In this document: in pieces, positions 22,907 through 33,548 of the stretch
How positions within the stretch are numbered: the first letter of the stretch is position 1
Layout of the letters: each line of letters begins with the position of its first letter
Source of the DNA: Phytophthora quininea
Lineage: Eukaryota > Oomycota > Peronosporomycetes > Peronosporales > Peronosporaceae
Reading direction: 5' to 3'
Assembly (NCBI GenBank): GCA_011947345.1
Contig: JAAVTG010000672.1
Span: forward strand, 558,001-622,000
DNA: 64,000 nt
Position numbers and translations under genes: made by a program
The notes under the pieces: generated by a model
The model's input: the letters and a program-made list of their open reading frames with translations, nothing else
The model's database searches: none
What the model was told of the DNA's origin: nothing

Positions 22907-23140
22907 TTAGAATCGACCACACGCGTCTCTCAACTCCCAAATCAATACCATTGTGGTTAAGCAGCAGTGGTGTCGAAAATTGGCGCTGATGTTACCCTCC
23001 AAAATGCAGGTCATTCGATAAGCTTCCATACTCAGCTCTTTTTCACTTGGCCTGTCGGTGTTGTCGCCGTCCTCCTCCTTAATTTGCTCCTTGCGCAGGA
23101 ATCACTTAGTGAAGTTAGCGTCAGGGCATCAGCATGAATA
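22907..23140 (-). pseudogene. RXLR relic with the first Arg of RFLR mutated to TGA
   Basis: Reading right to left, a promoter-like segment resembling that of the intact effector (23150-23220) is followed by a short remnant with most of the signal peptide missing. Then AAG TGA TTC CTG CGC appears (TGA at 23104-23102), where the paralogues read K-R-F-L-R, consistent with CGA to TGA. Downstream the same frame stays open through KEQIKEEDGDN to a TAA at 22909-22907. It has a different C-terminal domain from the other two RXLR copies. Clearly non-functional as it stands. Confidence 0.6.
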
Positions 23141-23149
23141 ACCGTAGAG

Positions 23150-23440
23150 TGCTTGAGTGTTTGAAAGCCGATTGAAAAGAAAGACTGGAACCAGCAGAAG
23201 TCGGGTTGATTCTCGAGCAGTGTGTGTGGGGTCTGTCATGGTTGTCGGCACATCCATGCATGTGAATACGCTTCACATCAACTTGACAACTTGATTGATG
23301 ATGCATCAGTGACGATTTTGAAGCAAGTTTACGTGCACCATCCATATATGCATGGTATCATCGGTTGTTACCAACAGACTGCTCGAGAGCCAATTCAACT
23401 TCTGCTGGTTCCGGTCTCACTTTTCAATTTCCTTCCGCAC
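23150..23440. promoter_or_regulatory. Head-to-head RXLR promoter segments
   Basis: The minus strand of 23150-23220 and the plus strand of 23371-23440 share a block containing CTGCTCGAGA and TTCTGCTGGTTCC, followed by a pyrimidine-rich TTTTCAAT stretch. These lie upstream of the relic (leftward) and of the intact effector (rightward) respectively. The latter segment lies 40-110 bp before the intact ATG, a plausible core-promoter distance. Confidence 0.45.
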
Positions 23441-23479
23441 ACCCAAGCCCCTCCCCCACTCAACCCTTCCAGCCTCACC

Positions 23480-23911
23480 ATGCGCATCAGTTCTATCCTG
23501 CTCGTGGCCATCGCCGCCTTCCTCGCCAGCTGCAATGCCGCTTCGGCGTCGGACAATACCAAACTGTCCATGACGACCCAGGCTGAGGCTGTGGAAACCG
23601 TCGATGCTGCCCCCGCCAAGCGGTTCCTGCGCAGCAAGCAGCAGTATATTGAGGACGACAGCGACCTGGATGATGACGATGACCAGAACGACGACGACGA
23701 CCAGGACGAGGAGCGCTGGGCTGGGATTTCCATCAAAGCAATGGGAAAAACCGACCGCGCCTTGTTGAAGAGCAACAAAGTCCGCTCGAACACGCTGAAG
23801 AAGTGGCTGAGAAAAGGCAAGGACCCGTCGACGCTAGAGACCAATGGTATCCTCACTCAAAGCACCATCGATCTGTACACGAGGCTCTACAATCTCAAGT
23901 ACGGCGCGTAG
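23480..23911 (+). CDS. RXLR-DEER secreted effector (intact, 143 aa)
   Basis: The ATG at 23480 was chosen because it opens a clean signal peptide (about residues 1-24, MRISSILLVAIAAFLASC); an upstream in-frame extension lacks one. RFLR is at residues 48-51 and DEER at 76-79, separated by an Asp-rich stretch, the standard host-translocation architecture of oomycete effectors. The C-terminal domain (about 80-143) has WAGISIKAM, LKKWLRKGKDPSTL and LYTRLYNLKYG, compatible with a short WY-like helical bundle, though I cannot confirm that fold. Single exon. It sits at the outer end of the right duplication arm and its left-arm twin is disrupted. Expected to be secreted and to act in the plant cell; the host target is unknown. 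Confidence 0.93.
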   Translation: MRISSILLVAIAAFLASCNAASASDNTKLSMTTQAEAVETVDAAPAKRFLRSKQQYIEDDSDLDDDDDQNDDDDQDEERWAGISIKAMGKTDRALLKSNKVRSNTLKKWLRKGKDPSTLETNGILTQSTIDLYTRLYNLKYGA

Positions 23912-24574
23912 GCTTGGCATTCCATTCCAGTGCATTGGCATCCATTGCAATCGCTAAACCCAGCAGACTGTTCACTTTCGCTTACGATTTCTACCATTCT
24001 TCATGCGGTTTAAGTCCCAAATCTTGATTTTCGATCTTTTCTCGAAACGTTGTTCGACTTGACTCAAGTCGTAGACTTCTCGCAGTTGGACATTACCTGA
24101 GTTGTGTTGTTCGAGCTACCTCGAGAAGTGGCGTCCGAAGCCTTCTCTAACGTAACATCGGCCTTCACGACGTGCTTCAGCCGGTTGCGGCAGCGTCGCG
24201 TGCAGCTCGCCGAGGAGCAGCAGGAAGATCTACGAACGCTTCTCCGGGGCAGTCATGGTGGAGCTGCTGCTGCTGCGACGACGTCCTGGAGAGTGATCCA
24301 CGACCGTCGAATACCACTGACAGACACACAACGCGCAGGTCATCGGTAGTTATTAGATATACATACCCGGCTTTCGTATCATATTGGAAGCTTGAACAAG
24401 TATCGTCGACCAGCTGGCAGAACATCTCCAATGTCTCCAACGATTGCAGTCGCGAGATCCAAGTCAATTCCAACAGCACCAGCACGACAAGCTCGATATG
24501 ACTTTGCAAATAGAAATCCCAACGCTTCATTTCGAGAGATTGTTTCCCTGTTACCACCTCCCCTGTCGTCTCCG

Positions 24575-24961
24575 TCAGCCAGACAAATATGTCTCCCTCA
24601 TTACACGGCGAATTGTCTGGTGGGCCCACCCATTCCATCCACGACAATCGACTTCTTCTTCGTCAGGGTTACACAGGATACGACAACACCCAATCTGGTC
24701 CATGGCTGCTCGGGCTTCGCTCTCGAGCTCGCAGCGACACACCCGCACATTGCCGGCTCCTTCTTCCGTAGCCACGATCCAGTAGCGGTCCTTCACATCT
24801 CCGGCGTTGCGTGGATTGTACGCACTGATGTACTCGTGCTGGAAGCTCCGGCACGTCTTGACGATCCCAGCCACCCCAAAACCAACCGCAGCAGCGCCTC
24901 CAACAGCTGAAGCGGCAATACCCAGCGGCACAGCACCAGTAGCATCCATGCTTTGCAGCAC
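24575..24961 (-). CDS. Hypothetical protein with Gly/Ala-rich hydrophobic helix (right copy)
   Basis: Right-arm twin of 18550-18936, also 128 aa, with conservative and radical differences (KTCRSFQHE, RILCNPDEEEV). The hydrophobic AVGGAAAVGFGVAGIVK segment is retained. A large antisense frame (24392-24910) overlaps it but has poorer codon use. No family recognised. Confidence 0.45.
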   Translation of the reverse strand: MLQSMDATGAVPLGIAASAVGGAAAVGFGVAGIVKTCRSFQHEYISAYNPRNAGDVKDRYWIVATEEGAGNVRVCRCELESEARAAMDQIGCCRILCNPDEEEVDCRGWNGWAHQTIRRVMRETYLSG

Positions 24962-25444
24962 AGCGCCGCAGTCGCCGCATCAGTCGAATTGACAGTAATT
25001 CCAGGTGGACGCGAAACCAATGGCTCGGATGACTGGCACCATTGAGGCAGTCGCGGCACTTCCGACGACAGCTCTTGCCCAAGCACCCACCGCCAGTGCT
25101 TTTCGGAGACTTGGGTGTCGTTGCTCATTATAGTCCGCGGAGATTTCGCAATTCTCGTGTTGTGCGTAACTTTCTCTACCTGGCTTAATTTGGCTGTATG
25201 TTTCGCGCTGCATCTTTGCTGGCGCTCCGTCGAGCACGCGGTTTTACACTCCGTTTGCCCAGAAATTCATACTTCGGCAGGTTCTTAACGTATTTCGACC
25301 GTATTGAATCCGAACCTGATAGTCCCATTTCTCTTCCTCCCGACACGTAACTCGTGTATCAATACTTCCATCTCTCCAGCAAAGCTGTGGATAATCGACT
25401 GGAGGCGTTCGTTGGCTAGGCGCAGGAGATGGCGCTCTCCATCT

Positions 25445-25463
25445 ACTGTGTAGGCTACACAGT
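25445..25463. repeat. 19-bp palindrome beside the duplication junction
   Basis: ACTGTGTAG-G-CTACACAGT, perfect 9-bp arms with a 1-bp centre, lies 35 bp beyond the end of the right duplication arm. Could mark a break/repair site; the significance is inference. Confidence 0.4.
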
Positions 25464-25795
25464 GTAGCGCTACCAGCCCAATCCTCTAGTCCACATAATC
25501 TTCCACTTCTTGAGCACTGATCGATGCTGGCGTAGAGTGGCTATTGGTACGAAGTCGACCAACGTTTCAACGTGTGAGTGGATCACTTTGTAGCATTTAC
25601 GGACAGTTGGGTTCTTCTTCCCTTGCAAGCAGTGGTGGATAGCTGCATCGAGTAGCAAAATCGTCTTGTCGAGAGTTTCGAGTGAGTTGTCATCGTCAAA
25701 TGCGTTCGCCGAAAGAAGAGCCCCCTTTGCCTTCTCACCGATCGTCCAAGAGTCTGTTTTGCCGTCGATTGCATCCAACTTCCTTACAACCCTGG

Positions 25796-25983
25796 CAATG
25801 GTTCAGTCACGAGTGATTCAAAAGCTACTTTCGCGTTTGGTTGAATTTACTAACCGTGAACTTGTCTGCGGTGTGCTTACAATACTGTCAGAGCTAGTCG
25901 CCAACAAGCCAGGTCCGGACACACAAAAGTTTTTGAAGCAGATCCCAAAGCGTATAGCAGGACGGAAGAAGATGGGAAAATAG
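25796..25983 (+). pseudogene. Fragment resembling CBF/Mak21 (CEBPZ, Noc1) ribosome-biogenesis factor
   Basis: A plus-strand frame ending at 25983 reads SRVIQKLLSRLVEF, ELVCGVLTILSELVANKPG, then a basic tail (KRIAGRKKMGK). This resembles the segment of CBF/Mak21 proteins in which a helical stretch precedes a VSEILK-KPG motif. Only about 60 aa survive, inserted between two exons of the F9 pseudogene. The match is from memory of the family and is tentative. Confidence 0.35.
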
Positions 25984-26500
25984 CGTCGGTGTGAGCCGTA
26001 TTACCGGTAGTTGATTTTGTGGCGATTGCGTGGGAGCCTCGAAAGTGCGAGGAACTTCATATCGTTGTAGCCATACTACGACGTCACACGGCACAAGTTG
26101 GATAAAAGCCAATATAAATAGTGAAGCTGGTTAAGTATGCGCCCACAATTTGTCAGCATCGGATGTCGAATGGTTTCTCTGCAAAGGTGTTGGCACAATG
26201 GAATTGGTCTTTCGGCGTGGTATTAGTCCCCACAACTCTACGTCCAACAAGCTGTTTGAAATTTCCTCGGTCCTTCAAGCGTCGGCTTGTGAGAATCCAT
26301 TGGTCCACCATTTTCGTCCCTCCAATCACTTTAACAGTCATTGCTGTCATCGTGCCCTACTATTTTTCAAATTCGGCAACCACGCTTGACTCTGAGTTGG
26401 TCAAAACGTGTTCGTTAACGTACCGCACAAACGAGTCTTTGGTTCTGCGATTCACAAATGTCAAGACACATTAATTAGCCGTGAATCATATGTGATTTCA
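25984..26500. other. No gene recognised
   Basis: Lies between the CBF-like fragment and the F9 exon around 26640-26510. Short overlapping frames exist on both strands but none matches a family module or shows consistent coding character. Confidence 0.4.
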
Positions 26501-29211
26501 TTCTTCAAATCAAGCGTACCTGTGCAGTTGGTGAGTGCCAGGGAAATCCTTTTCGTAGAACCCAAGGCTTGCAATAAAATGAGCGAAGCGCTCAGATTGC
26601 CTTTTCTTCGTCTCATCATGGTACTTTGACATCAACCCGATCACTTGGTGGACACAAAATTCACTTGAAGTGCCAATTGTCGTGTAGTGTCTTGCACAAA
26701 GATTTTCTCTAGCGCAGACAGCAGTCGCGGCACTCTCCTTGGCACTCTCTTTCGCATGTTTTTCGTTGGCATTTCTTTTCGTGTCAACGCTGTGTAAAAT
26801 TTCGCGGGGTCTTCAATTCTAAACAATGTTTCAAGCTCTGCGTCAATGCCGACAACCTTCGCCACCTTTTTGTCCGTCTTGGATGGATCAGGAGCGGATG
26901 TGATCGAACCCACACTTTGGCTATCTTTCTCCGTAACTTTTCGCTCTGTTGTGGTAGTTCTATCTCCCTCTGGTGCCTGTGGCTGTAGATTCCAGTTTTC
27001 TATAGCTTTCAAACGGTCCTTTTGTGTCGAAAGCGATTTAATCTGACGAATATGTCTTGTCAGAATCGTGGCGCACTCGTAGATTGCATTATCTTCTCGT
27101 GGTTTCCACCCATAAGTCACATAATTCAGGATGAACCCCAATTCTTTCATCGCCTTGTCAATGAATTTGATTGCCACCCCACTATTGTCCCAGGTTTTCA
27201 CGGTCGCCACCACACTTGCCGTGCGATTTTGAATGTGAGATAAGTACTCCGTGGCTTTGTGGCTTGGGATCTCAGCGGTCGCTTCCCACAACCTGTCCGT
27301 CTAACTGCAAACAAACAGAAAATACTGTCAGTCCTCCGTAAAGTTAGGAATATATGACCAAACGTACTCGATCAGCGCTGTTTTACTGCTTTCTTCGGAA
27401 CCTTGATTCGCATACTGACGCAAAGCTAAAACAAGCAAGCGATAACGGTGATGTATCCTTGGATCTCGGGGCCTTCCACCATCCACCGGCTAGGATCGCG
27501 CATCGATCTCAGGATGGTTGTCGTGTCTGCGACGCCCGATAGAATATCCTTTTTCAAAGAGACTAGAAGTATTTTAATGATCTTCGATTCCCGGTCCCCA
27601 GATGCATTCCGTAAGCTCCCCACAGCTCCAGAAAAAAGCCGTCGCGGTCACATTCCGTGTGCATTTCTCCATTGAAAAGCGCGACAGCTTGGTTAGGGCT
27701 GCGGTCAGATCGTCAATCTCCCTAGGCAATAAAAAAAAACAATGCACGGTTAAATTGTGTTCGTCTGCTACACATACGTCCCTGTTGTCACCCACCCTTT
27801 CAACGCAATTTTGCGGGTTGAATTTAAGATACATCCTATGTAAGTATTCAAAGCCTCCTCGTAGCGGCGATAAAACTCCAAGTGCTGACGTTGGTTCGAA
27901 TCCTTAGTAGCCCACCCAACGACTATTCTCAACGAGTGGCGTACGGGATCTACTTGTCCACCATTTACATCTCCAGCCACCAAGTCTTTTAATACAGTGA
28001 GAACTTCTGGTATCACGAGATTTCGATCGTCGGGGGACAGTGCATCCACTTCTTCCACTATTTCCACGAGATGCATTACAGCGCTATTGCCCTGGCCCGT
28101 TGAGGACTGATCGACAAATGTGTTTGTTGCCTTTGAGCTGTTCTTGACCTTGTTGGTCGATACAGATTGCACAGCATTGTCACAAGTAGATGGATGATAT
28201 TGTTGGAGAATCTGAGGTTTCAAAAGCCTTTGCATCCACCGCGCCACAATCTCCGCCGCCGTTTTCATCCCTTCCGTGTTTATGGTCTCCGACGTCGCGT
28301 CCTTCTTCAGCGCAACGAAAAGTTTGAGAATATTTTCTCGCCTCGTTTCAAAAGGCATCACGACTAAAGATGCCACAGCCGAAGATTTTGTCTTCTTAGA
28401 AGCATGGCTTGATAAATCCGCACGCACGAGAGCTTTAGAAAGGTTCCCTTACTCCTCTCCGACTGCATCCATTAGCGAGCGTAGAACTTCTCGTAGCACA
28501 AGCAATCGCTCTTTTTTCGTTAGCGATTCCACGTCCTTCACAATTGCCTTCATATACATCGCCGGCTGACTTCTTCGTCTCTTCTGAAGGTTTGGGATCG
28601 GCACTTGTATATTTTGGCGGTAGTATCTCAGCCTTCAGCCCTTTCAATGCTTTCAAAGCTGCTTCACTGCCTTCACCTTTAGACTATCCATCCGAGCCAG
28701 AGTCTGAGGAGCTTGAAGAGCTTTCAAACTCCGATCCGATTCATCGGAGCTGGCACATCCACTTTGTTATCGCCCATCTTCGCGTCGTTTTTACTTTGAA
28801 TAGACTACCTAGTCAGATTCGGACTCCGATGATGAAGACGAATAATCTACGCCACTATCACGTCGATCTCCAATTGCTGTCGAACAAGGTTTCTTGTCTG
28901 TTCTTTCTGAATCGGCTTCCACTCGTTTCCTCTTCCTCTCGCCTGTAGAATGAAATCCAGCACCAAATGCATCGACCTCCCTCTCCATCTCCAATTGTAA
29001 TGCCAACGTACTCTCCAAAGCAATCACTGCCACTTGACGGAGTACTCTGGTCCAATCTGTCTACGGCGTCGCGTACTTCCTCCAACTTCTTGAATGCTGC
29101 AGTTACATCGCCCACCGCGCTGTTTAATAATGTGAGCTCGTCCTGTAAGACCTGGTTGTAGACTATCTGAAGATCTCGCCGAGGTACGAGCTGCAGCATT
29201 CGCTCGTACAT

Positions 29212-29291
29212 GGACAGCGTGACCAACAGAATGGGGGTATCAGCAAAGTATAACCTTGCGTAACCGTAGTAGTGACCAGTCAAAAACAGCA
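29212..29291. promoter_or_regulatory. 80-bp bidirectional intergenic region between F9 and F10
   Basis: Eighty bases separate the divergent start codons. ATAACC at 29250-29255 and GTAACC at 29260-29265 match the GGTTAC/GTAACC element of the other family promoters. Second head-to-head family pair in the window. Confidence 0.5.
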
Positions 29292-31037
29292 ATGGCGACG
29301 CTGACCGAGGCGCTGTACGAGCGCATGCTGCAGCTCGTACCTCGCCATGAGCTTCAAGCCAGCTATAACGACGTTCTGCAGGGTGAGTTTGCCTCGCTAA
29401 TTAGGGCGATAAGCGACGTGGAGGCAGCATTCACGAAGTTGGAGGAGATTCACGACGCCGTAACCAAGCTGCAGCACACGACAACTGGCCAGAATCGCAG
29501 TTTGTTGGCAAGTTTAGAGGATACGTTGACACTGCGATCAGAGATGGAGAGAAGATTGGAGGAGTTTGCTGCATCAAATTCCAATGTGGAGAGGAAGAGG
29601 AAGAGAGGTGATACGCATTCAGACCAAGTAACTAAACATGCTCGCCTTTCGTCGACGGTTCAAGCTCGACATGTTAATACTACTTCGTCGTCAAAATCGG
29701 ATTCTGGAGAACCTGTTGTCAGTGGCGAAGTGGATAAAGGATACGGTATTTCAAACAGACCGGATTCGAGTTCGGAGTCTGAAGTTGAAGGCAGTGAAGC
29801 GGCATGGAAAGCTGTGATGATGGCGGAGCCGTGCAAGTCAGCAGAAACTGGCGTCGTTATTGAGAACGCTTCAAAAAGTGCGCAGGTGGTTGCAACGCCT
29901 TACAGCAAAGCAGCAACGTACATGCAAGCGATTGTGAAGGAGGTCGGCGCTCTGTCGCCAAGCGACCGCACTCTGATTTTACCGGAAGTTCTAGCGACCC
30001 TAACAGAATCGGTCAGTGGAGATACTGGTGGCAAACAGCAGTCTCAGGTGCTCAATTCGCTGCAAATTGTTGTGGCGTGGGTTAAACTGAACGCGGAGCA
30101 AGGCCAGCATCTCAGCTGCTATCGTGACTACGAGAATGCTGTGAAGAAATATGCTCAAGGTCTTCCACGTGCGGGCAAATCTATCTTCGAAAGGTGCAAT
30201 TTTTTCGCTCTGTTGTTGATGCATTATTTAACATGTTCGCTATTGACAAGTAGCTCGGTCGCTCGCCTCGGGACGGCTCTCAGTGCGTACTCGCGGCTAC
30301 CGGTTACTACATCGGAAAGCAAGAGACCGTCGAAATTACCGAAATGTTTCGTCAAAGCGGAGAATAGTTTGAGCAAGATGTCAGTGAAAACGAGACGACA
30401 AAATATGCTCAAACTCCTCGTCGAGCTCAAGAAAGACTCAGCGTTGGCATACCGAAAGCCGAAGCATCTCTTGAAGTCGGTGAATGTTGTCGCAAAGTGG
30501 ATGGCAGCGGATTATGATCACCCGCAAACGTTCCAACACTACCGCCTACTTGTTTCGGCGCTGCGTGGGTACATCAAGCTGGTGCTGAACCGTAAATCTT
30601 CGAGAGCACCCTTGCTAGAGTACGTCACATTTACTTCCGAAGACGCTACTGACACGTAACTTTCTAATCGCGCTTGTGCTCGTAGCTTGACGGACAGGAT
30701 GTGGGAAATGACGGCCGCGACCCAAAGCCCCAAGGCCCAAGAATTTCTTGTGCAAATTCAAGATCGTTTTGCGAGAGTGGCGAAGGAGATAGAGCAGATG
30801 AAGGACAAGAAGGTGTCTGCCGACATTTTTGACAGGATGGTGGCGGAACTGGGGAGTGTCATCAATCACCTTACCAGAGGGTGGCAGCCACGCAAGGACC
30901 GAAAAGTCTACGAGTGCGTCACGGTCCTGAAAGCGAAAATTCCCTTCCTCACAGGCGTAAATGAACAACTTTCGGACAGTCGCCGCAATCAGCGACTCCG
31001 AACCATTGCAAACTGGAACCTGCAGATAAAAAGATAA
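29292..31037 (+). CDS. Family member F10, intact three-exon gene (540 aa)
   Basis: The ATG at 29292 (MATLTEALYERMLQLVP) matches the start of F9. Exons 29292-30193, 30251-30619 and 30686-31037 total 1623 nt with consistent phases. The first intron is 57 bp, so unspliced RNA also reads through in frame. Module A is followed without an intron by ERKRKRGD, a Ser-rich linker and SSSESEVEGSEAAWKAVM. Then come module B (KEVGALSPSDRTLILPEVL, LQIVVAWVKLN), module C (RRQNMLKLLVELKKD, VNVVAKWMAAD) and module D (LTDRMWEMTAATQ, RGWQPRKDRKVYECV, RTIANWNLQIKR). This is the best-preserved full A-B-C-D member. Function unknown; nuclear by its basic patch (inference). Confidence 0.75.
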
Positions 31038-31110
31038 CTCGAGGGAGGAGGTGTTGCACACAATAGGCTGGTAAATGAGAATCTGCACGAGTGTCTTAGT
31101 GTTTACATCT

Positions 31111-31619
31111 TTAGCTGAACAGGTAGGCGATGCCCACAGGCCACGTGATTACAATGGAGATACCGACGAGAATGACTCCGAACCGCTGCAATATCGTCGA
31201 CGAACTGAAGGAAACGTCGAGTGGAAGGTTATCCCCGACAACGTCGACTTCGGTGTCTTCAACTGGTGTGTCGTAGGTATCTTCATCGGAGACTTCTTCG
31301 TCTAGTTTGCAGAGTTCTTCGTCATGATCGGAGGCGTCAAAGTTTGATAAAATCAGCGTTTGTCGACGTGGGAAGGACCTTCCAGCTCGCGGGGTCGAGA
31401 CGCCCAGCAGCGTCTGCAAAATGGCGTCGCCTTCCACGGCCTCCAACATTCCAAGATCCTCCACGTCGTAAAGATCGACAACGTCCTTGGCTGCTTCACA
31501 TCGGTCGAAATGCGCTCGAAAGAGAGACGAAAACCCGTTGTCTTCAATCATCTTGACGGCCTTCACTTTTAGAGAATGAAAGGCTGGGACCCGGCGTCTT
31601 CACCTCCATCAAAAGTCAT
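31111..31619 (-). CDS. Putative tail-anchored acidic protein (one frameshift)
   Basis: From the ATG at 31619 a short frame (MTFDGGEDAGSQPFIL) ends at 31571. The main frame (VKAVKMIEDNGFSSL...) runs from about 31572 to 31111 after a single-base slip. The C-terminal ~25 residues are hydrophobic (RFGVILVGISIVITWPVG), preceded by a Glu/Asp-rich middle, typical of a tail-anchored membrane protein. No catalytic motif or known domain was recognised. Confidence 0.5.
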
Positions 31620-31689
31620 TCGTGCACGATGAACGTCTTAGGTAGAGCTGCCTATATCTGCTTTCGCTTCATCCAGCTCAATCGGCACC

Positions 31690-32141
31690 ATGCCCAAGCT
31701 CGCTGCATTCGGGGTTCTACTGCTGTGTGTTGCTTTTGCAGCAGCCCAAGACACGACCAACACTGGTGGTCAAGCCGGCAGTGTGACCGGCGACGCAACT
31801 GCAACCACCCCACCACCGACGACGACAGCCCCGCCGACGACTGCTGCACCACCGTCGCCACCCTCTGGCCCGCAAGTGACGGCCATGCCACCTTGGGTCA
31901 ATCCTGCTGCACCTGCACCCGAGCACCTCAGAACCCTGTGGGAATGACCCCGTCGTCCATGTCCTCCAGCTCTGGAAGCGGCAGCTTTGGCAACATCGTG
32001 TCGCCCGTGACGAAGAAGCCCAAACGAACGGTCGAGGCCCCCAGCACGCCGACCCCGTCTGAAGACAACGGAGTACCCGTGCTCGCGACGAACAGTGCGT
32101 GTGCAATTGCGGTGCTCGCGGGACTTGCAGCGCTGCTGTGA
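31690..32141 (+). CDS. Secreted Thr/Pro-rich protein with probable GPI signal (one frameshift)
   Basis: MPKLAAFGVLLLCVAFAAA is a signal peptide. The mature region is rich in Thr, Pro and Ser (TTPPPTTTAPPTTAAPP). A one-base slip near 31915 moves to the frame APQNPVGMTPSSMSSSS, which ends in a hydrophobic tail (SACAIAVLAGLAALL) suited to a GPI anchor. It resembles mucin-like cell-surface proteins of oomycetes. About 150 aa if the frames are joined. Confidence 0.6.
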
Positions 32142-33548
32142 GTGCCGCGAAGTCGAGAGGCACGCCAGGACCTCCACGACACAACAAGGCCATCGCGTTG
32201 ACGAGTGCGGTGGATTTTGCTGCTCTCTTGCTAGGACTTGGATCGTTGCATAATCGCCGCGAAAGGCTAATCTCGACGCACGATTTCTCGCGTCCTTTGC
32301 TCTGTTGGATCGTTGTCGACTTGCTGTCTTTACCGATCGAATGTGAACTCAATGTAGATCAATCTTAGCGGAGCAACGATAGTAGACAAGTGCTAAAAGA
32401 ATTAAAGGCGACCACCAGGGATCGGATCGGATATCAACATGCGTCCTTGGTTGTCGTGGATGCAGTTGCCGCGGTTGTGACGGTCTTGTGGCGGTAGTCG
32501 GCAAGAACTTAAGAAGTGGCTACGGTGTCGCACGGTTGTTTTGACGTTCTCAGCGATGTGCGCTGTACCGCGTGAACAGTACAGTAAATGTCACGACGCC
32601 CGAAAGAGGCTCTTCTAGCCTCCACACGGCTGACTCACTCACAGTCAAGCGGCAATCAGGCCGCGACCAGCGTCGCAGCAGCGCCGAATCAACATCAGAA
32701 GTTTGCTACGTTCTCCACTACGAACACAGCGAAGAAACTCCATGCCGGAGTTACCGTAACTCTTCAAGCCTTCCTTGAGCAAATTCACTGGATCGTATCC
32801 TGGGCGTGCTGGTGCAGAGACCTTGAATCACATCCAGTTGTCCCGTTGTGGCGCTGTGCAGGATACGAACCTCTGGCCGTGAAAAATTACAGTTCCCCTC
32901 GCTTCGTCTGTCGATACAGAAGCCTTCGCACGTGCGGGTGTGCCGCGTCGTGAGGCCATGCTGTTGTGTGGACGGACAGCTCCAGCCGGTGGGCAACACA
33001 CTTGGCGAAAAGGCATCGCACGATTTGCCTCAAACTCGACCGGCGCTGTCTCGCTAGGGTTTTCCCACTGGTGTCCGACAGACAGGGTGGCAGCTGATCC
33101 TACTACACACACGTGATCTGCACCGCTTACAATCCAACCGACAAGTGGCCAACACCTTTGGATCTTCGTGTCCTTGTAGTGAACATCGAGGAAGAGCTAT
33201 CACAATTGCCAAGAGCAAAAAAACGCCAAGTTGAAGCTAGCTGCCCTCTAATAAGGTCATTTTGCAACGGCTGGTGACTTGACGTTTGTATGCCGTCCAA
33301 AAAGTACCGCCTGCGACGTGTGACGAGGAACACATGGCGCTCTCGTCAAGAGAGCCAAGGTGTCGATCAAGCGATCGGCTGTGTGGGAACGCTGCAGCCG
33401 CTATCTCGCCGCTTGCTGTCCTTTGAACGGGCCGACAGTGGACAGCCCTGGGCATTGTTTTTCGACCTGCTGGCGATCCCTCATTCCAAAACTTACTCAG
33501 TCAGTCTCAAGTACTCCTCCCCACCACCACCAACAACAACAACTCACC
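32142..33548. other. Mostly non-coding, decayed gene remnants
   Basis: Several short plus-strand frames look formerly coding. One is 32588-32800 (MSRRPKEALLASTRLT, then THAKKLHAG-like sequence). Another is 33110-33288 (HVICTAYNPTDKWP, LRVLVVNIEEELSQLP), ending in a TGA. They are not collinear in one frame and no family is recognised. The last 100 bp are pyrimidine/CCA-rich leader of the next gene. Confidence 0.35.

Larger units (their letters stand above)
23395..25410 (-). repeat. Right arm of the inverted duplication
   Basis: Reverse-complement counterpart of 18100-20375. The match ends at GGAGGCGTTC (25401-25410), beyond which the arms diverge completely. It contains the intact RXLR gene, the 81-aa ORF at 24104-24349, the second Gly/Ala-rich ORF and a 3' fragment of F8 module B. 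Confidence 0.85.
25470..29211 (-). pseudogene. Family member F9, long multi-module gene with several frame breaks
   Basis: The ATG at 29211 opens module A (MYERMLQLVPRRDL, KLEEVRDAVDRL). A frame change near 29030 leads to the rest of A and the KRKRVE linker with SSSSSESESD. A second change leads to EAALKALKG and a truncated module B (VKDVESLTKKERLLVLREVL). Next come module C (RRENILKLFVALKKD, EIVARWMQ), a linker, a second B (VEEVDALSPDDRNLVIPEVL, 28080-27800), decayed C pieces (27720-27430), module D (YGWKPREDNAIYECA, KAIENWNLQ; 27291-26960), another linker and C, and a final D exon (25778-25470, NPTVRKCYKVI, LKKWK). The repeated B-C and C-D blocks imply internal duplication. F9 pairs head-to-head with F10. 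Confidence 0.6.

Noticed and set aside
24392..24910. 172-aa plus-strand frame conserved in both duplication arms
   Set aside because: The arms are near-identical, so conservation is uninformative. It is antisense to the Gly/Ala-rich frame and has poorer codon use and no domain.
27893..27903. GGTTCGAATCC, a perfect tRNA B-box/T-loop match
   Set aside because: No A-box or acceptor stem pairs at the right distances, and the reverse strand is coding sequence of F9 module B.
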